Assembly: GCF_046630445.1 (NCBI RefSeq)
Contig: NC_092333.1
Location: 97,004,001-97,068,000 of the forward strand
Reading direction: 5' to 3'
From: Rutidosis leptorrhynchoides
Taxonomy: Eukaryota > Streptophyta > Magnoliopsida > Asterales > Asteraceae
Length of the DNA: 64,000 bases
Shown piece after piece: positions 60,173 through 64,000 of this stretch. Position 1 is the stretch's first letter, and the number at the start of each line of letters is the position of its first letter. Position numbers and translations under genes: made by a program. The notes under the pieces are model-generated. The model made no database searches, had not been told where the DNA came from, and saw nothing but the letters and a program-made list of their open reading frames with translations.

Positions 60173-62833
60173 TGTAACGACACGTCCTTATCCACCTGGA
60201 CGAAATCATCAACATCTGGTCCCATTGCGATGATCGACTCCAAGTAATGTCCTTATAATGAGCAAATGCACAGCGGAAGACTTAATTTGTACCTGAGAAT
60301 AACATGCTTTAAAATGTCAACATAAAGTTGGTGAGATATAGGTTTTATTGCTAGCAGCGTTATAACTATGGACCACAAGGTTTCATGTTTATACATAATA
60401 CATTCCTCGTGTATGAAAAGTCGTTGAGCACTTGGTAACCATACTTAACATTTAAATCACAGCAGCATATTCTTAAATAAACCCTACACCGTACCAAGTG
60501 TAGTAACGAAACGAAGTACTGTGCAACCGTTTAAAACTGGTCGTCCAGCCCGGTTGGGGTTGTCAGGCCCGATAGATCTATCAACAGGATTCGCGTTTAC
60601 GCTCCTCACATAAATATTAGCTACCAAGTATAAAGAAATATGCCATGGTACAACTCAACGTAGAATTTATTTTTGATCACTTGTGTCCATAACGTAAATC
60701 ATTTATTAAAAACAGCGCATGTATTCTCAGCCCAAAATATTTAGAGTTTAAAAAGGGACTATATACTCACCTAATGTATTTTGTAGTAAAAATACATATA
60801 ACATCATTGAACACGTATAAAGTTGGCCTCGGATTCACGAACCCTTTAATAAGCTTCCTAAAAAAAGATTACCCACGACGGGGCTCGAACCCGCGACCTC
60901 TCACTTAACACACCACACTCATAACCATCCATCTATCAAAGCTTTTCTGCTGAACAAAGGAGTTCATTTATATATAATCCGTTTTATTTTTCTTTTTCCT
61001 CTTCTTTAAAACCCGATCATCTATATATATATATATATACTCTTGGCCCAAGAATCCGTTCGGCCCAAGAATACAAATAAGTTCCCAGTCCAATAAATTA
61101 ATTTGATCCTGCCCAAAAGGAAAAACTAACCTTCGGTCCAATCAATTAGAATCATAACAGCCCACTGGAGGCCCAAGCTGAAATCATTAAGTCCATTTAT
61201 ATGATTATTTGTGTTTAACTAAGACCTGTAATTGATTTCGTGGGATAATAATAATGTACCAGTCGCTATCTTTACAGCTATACGTCTCGTGATAATTTCA
61301 ACAGCGGGAAAGTTATAGTTCTTTGTGGGGTTGTTGGAATTCGACAGAAAGAAAAACACATCGATCCTAAATCTCGTCGATTATAATCATCGATCGTTTC
61401 ATCATTAATTTTCATCATGCTAACATCATCTTTTCCTCCTCTATCAAAACAATCGAAGCAGCATACGTAGGGTTTGTTATGGGTCTTTAAACAAAACAGA
61501 AAAAAATATATATGCGTATTATGTAGTGGCGATGATGGTGAGGTGGGTTGATTGTAGGTCGAAACAGAATATAATCGTGGTAGCAGGTTCACATAGCGGT
61601 GACTATTGGGTGGGTTTTCAAGCATAGTAGCAGCATAATAGAAAGATGAATGATGGTGTCGATTCTAAAGGGTTTTATTGATTCTCAGGCTGAAAAAGAA
61701 ATAGAAATATATATATCAGGTAATAGTGAGTGGGTTTATTGAAGATGGTTTGTGGTTGTATGATGCTCGACATAAAAGAAACACTAAGGTTTTCATGGTT
61801 GTGAGGATGGCTCATGGGTGGTGATGATTGATGGTTCCTAGAAGTCGAGCATGATGAGGCAGGAAAACGAACTAAAAGATTGGGATGGTGATAACTTATG
61901 AGGGATAATCGATGGTGATCATGATGGTGCAAGGTGGTGGTTATCGAATTAAAATAGAGAGAGATGAACGGAAGAGAGAAAGATCGTGATCATGGTTGTG
62001 ACTAGCTGAACCGAAAACAAAAGAACAAAACAGCAGTTATGTGGTTTCGTACAATTAAGTACAGGAGGTTTTGGTTTTATGGTGAACGATGGTGTTTGTT
62101 CTCGGTCTTAAAGGTGGCCGGTGGTGGTTGCAAAAACCGAATACAAAATGGCAGTGGTGTTTACCATCAAGAGGGAGAGAGAGACAAGAGAGAGAGAGAG
62201 AGAGAGAGAGAGGGAAGAAGAGGGTGATGTGTGGTGGTTCTAGATGACGGTACACGAACAGTGGTGGTGGGTTAGGATATGATGAAGGTGGTGAAAGGAG
62301 AGGTGCACAAGTGTGGTGATCAAAGTCGATGGTGAGGTTGATAGAGTAGAAGATGATGGTTAAGTGTTGGTGATCCTTGATTGTTGATAGAAAGATAGTT
62401 GTGATCGAAAAAGGACACAGAAAGATTAGATCAATAGGTGATACGGGGGTGTTTAAATAAAGAAAAATAGAAAGAATCTGTTTTTGTCCAAATATGAATC
62501 GATCACTTGATTTATATAAGAAGAAAATGACCCTAAATCACAAGGCAATAGAAGACAACAGGAAAAAAAAATACATACAAAGAATCCAATGCTAGTCATG
62601 TGTATATATATCTGTAACTAATCACGTGTGAATATGTATCCTTTCTAATATTAATTATTAATAATTAATACAAAATATGTTAATAATAATAATACAGATT
62701 ATAACATTTTTTTTTTGATAATAATACTAACAGTTATAATAATATTTATAATGAAATTATTAATAATACAATTAATCAATTGTGTTACTTTTATAATAAT
62801 ATTAATATATAATAATAATGATTCATAATAATA

Positions 62834-62870
<37 letters not shown>

Positions 62871-63042
62871 CATATTTATTTATACAATTGTTCGTGAATC
62901 GCCAGGCTTAGTCAAAGGGTAATTGATTATCCGAATATAGATTTCAAACTTTCTAAACTCAACATTACGGATTTTGCTTATTGTGTCGGAAACATATAGA
63001 GATTAAGGTTTAAATTTGGTCGGAAATTTCCGGGTCGTTACA
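60173..63042 (-). repeat. 5' LTR of the LARD-like element
   Basis: 2,870 bp, near-identical to 53407-56282. Its outer plus-strand start reads TGTAACGACACG instead of TGTAACAACCCG, a 4-bp loss lies near 61110, and the (GA)n and (AT)n runs differ in length. Confidence 0.9.
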
Positions 63043-63047
63043 CCAAT

Positions 63048-63484
63048 ACAACAACAACAGCAATTACAACAATAATCGAAACAACTATCCCAACAATCGC
63101 AACATCAATCGCAACTACAACAAACGGCCCAACAACAACAACAACAACAGCAACTACAACAATCGTCCCAACAACAATAACAACCGCAACAACAACAACA
63201 ATCAGAAGCAGCTATGCCAAAGGTGTGAAAAGTATCACTCGGGGTTCTGCACCAAATTTTGCAACAAGTGTAAAAGAAATGGTCATAGCACGGCGAAGTG
63301 TGAGGTCTACGGACCAGGGGTTAACAGAACGAAAGCAACAAATGGTGTCGGAATGAGTAATGGCGGAGCAAGTAGTGTCGGAGCAAGTTATGCCAATGTA
63401 GTTTGTTATAAATGTGGAAAACCGGGCCACATTATTAGAAATTTCCCAAACCAGGAGAACACGAATGGACAAGGCCGCAGATGA
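63048..63484 (+). pseudogene. Gag of copy 2, 3' part
   Basis: Continues the Asn-rich linker and Cys/His motifs of gag after the insertion. The last knuckle reads CYKCGKPGHIIRNF: its final Cys is Phe (TTC near 63442), so zinc binding would be lost. It ends at TGA 63482-63484, the same place as in copy 1. Confidence 0.85.
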
Positions 63485-64000
63485 GTTTTCAATATTAATG
63501 CGGCAGAGGCACAGGAAGACCCGGAGCTTATTACGGGTACGTTTCTTATTGACAATAAATCTGCTTACGTTTTATTTGATTCGGGTGCGGATAGAAGCTA
63601 TATGAGTAGAGATTTTTGTGCTAAATTAAGTTGTCCATTGACGCCGTTGGATAGTAAATTTTTACTCGAATTAGCAAATGGTAAATTAATTTCAGCAGAT
63701 AATATATGTCGAAATCGAGAATTAAACTGGTTAGCGAAACATTTAAGATTGACTTGATACCAGTAGAGTTAGGGAGTTTTGATGTAATAGTTGGCATGGA
63801 CTGGCTGAAGAAGGTGAAAGCAGAGATCGTATGTTATAAAAATGCAATTCGCATTGTACGAGAAGAAGGAGAACCCTTAATGGTGTACGGAGAAAAGGGC
63901 AACATGAAGCTACATCTTATTAGTAATTTGAAGGCACAAAAACTAATAAGAAAAGGTTGCTATGCTGTTCTAGCACACGTCGAGAAAGTACAAACCGAAG
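63485..64000 (+). pseudogene. Start of pol (protease) of copy 2, cut by the window end
   Basis: Encodes the aspartic protease active site FDSGADRSYM, then shows the same one-base loss as copy 1 near 63720. It then reads [15 protein letters not shown] in the shifted frame. The window ends before RT. Confidence 0.82.

Larger units (their letters stand above)
53407..63042 (-). mobile_element. Large non-autonomous LTR element (LARD-like), 9,636 bp, inserted in gag
   Basis: Two LTRs (53407-56282, 2,876 bp; 60173-63042, 2,870 bp) flank a 3.9-kb internal region without gag or pol, with a 5-bp duplication CCAAT on both sides. The primer site near the right LTR and the polypurine tract near the left LTR show minus-strand orientation. 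The LTRs differ at about 18 substitutions plus small indels and microsatellite lengths by eye, so the insertion is young. The leader after the primer site and the motif before the polypurine tract resemble the chromodomain gypsy element, its likely enzyme source. Confidence 0.87.
47231..64000 (+). mobile_element. Chromodomain Ty3-gypsy element, array copy 2, interrupted and continuing past the window
   Basis: LTR B, primer site (50672-50683), acidic ORF, F-box ORF and gag run to 53406. The 9.6-kb element at 53407-63042 follows, then gag resumes at 63048 and runs into protease up to 64000 (corresponding to about 44335 of copy 1). Copy 2 is very similar to copy 1 and shares its acidic-ORF stop, gag-end stop and protease frameshift. 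Confidence 0.9.

Overview
The window is eukaryotic, repeat-dense DNA from a flowering plant, probably a eudicot. The family make-up (chromodomain gypsy elements, an Athila-type element with a tRNA-Asp-like primer site, a Ty1-copia element, an L1-type LINE, a TC/CTRR Helitron, a MULE and a hAT element) looks to me like Asteraceae; that last step is recollection, not proof. I see no single-copy host gene. Almost everything is transposable elements nested in one another, and many insertions are proven by target-site duplications (TSDs).

Layout. 1-1171: 3' part of an LTR. 1215-1985: non-autonomous hAT element (8-bp TSD). 2444-~2877: short Helitron. 2898-4451: MULE with 267-bp terminal inverted repeats and a 9-bp TSD. 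4461-6386: unassigned AT-rich DNA. 6387-7519 and 19406-20392: two parts of one LINE on the minus strand, split by a solo LTR of a chromodomain gypsy family (7520-19405, TSD GAAGC). That solo LTR is itself split by an 8.4-kb gag-only LTR element (9976-18361, TSD GCCTG). 20393-22048: partial LTR of the same gypsy family on the minus strand. 22049-27141: 5' part of a Ty1-copia element. 27142-37845: Athila-like gypsy element with 5' LTR, gag-pol and an extra ORF after integrase, but no 3' LTR. 37846-64000: tandem array of the chromodomain gypsy family (pol tail / LTR / internal / LTR / internal). Its second internal region is interrupted in gag by a 9.6-kb non-autonomous LTR element (53407-63042, TSD CCAAT).

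The most notable observation is that both array copies of the chromodomain gypsy element carry two extra ORFs between the primer-binding site and gag. One is an acidic ORF of about 204 codons. The other is a 227-codon ORF that reads as an F-box protein of the At2g35280-like type. It is open in copy 2 and has one stop in copy 1. This looks like a captured host gene. A near copy of the polypurine tract/LTR junction lies between the F-box ORF and gag.

Activity. The gag-only element (LTRs differing at about 5 of 2,348 positions by eye) and the 53-63 kb element (about 18 substitutions in 2,870) are young. The elements that host them are dead through stops, frameshifts and lost catalytic residues, so new copies would need proteins supplied from elsewhere. 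All calls come from reading the sequence; no database search was run.
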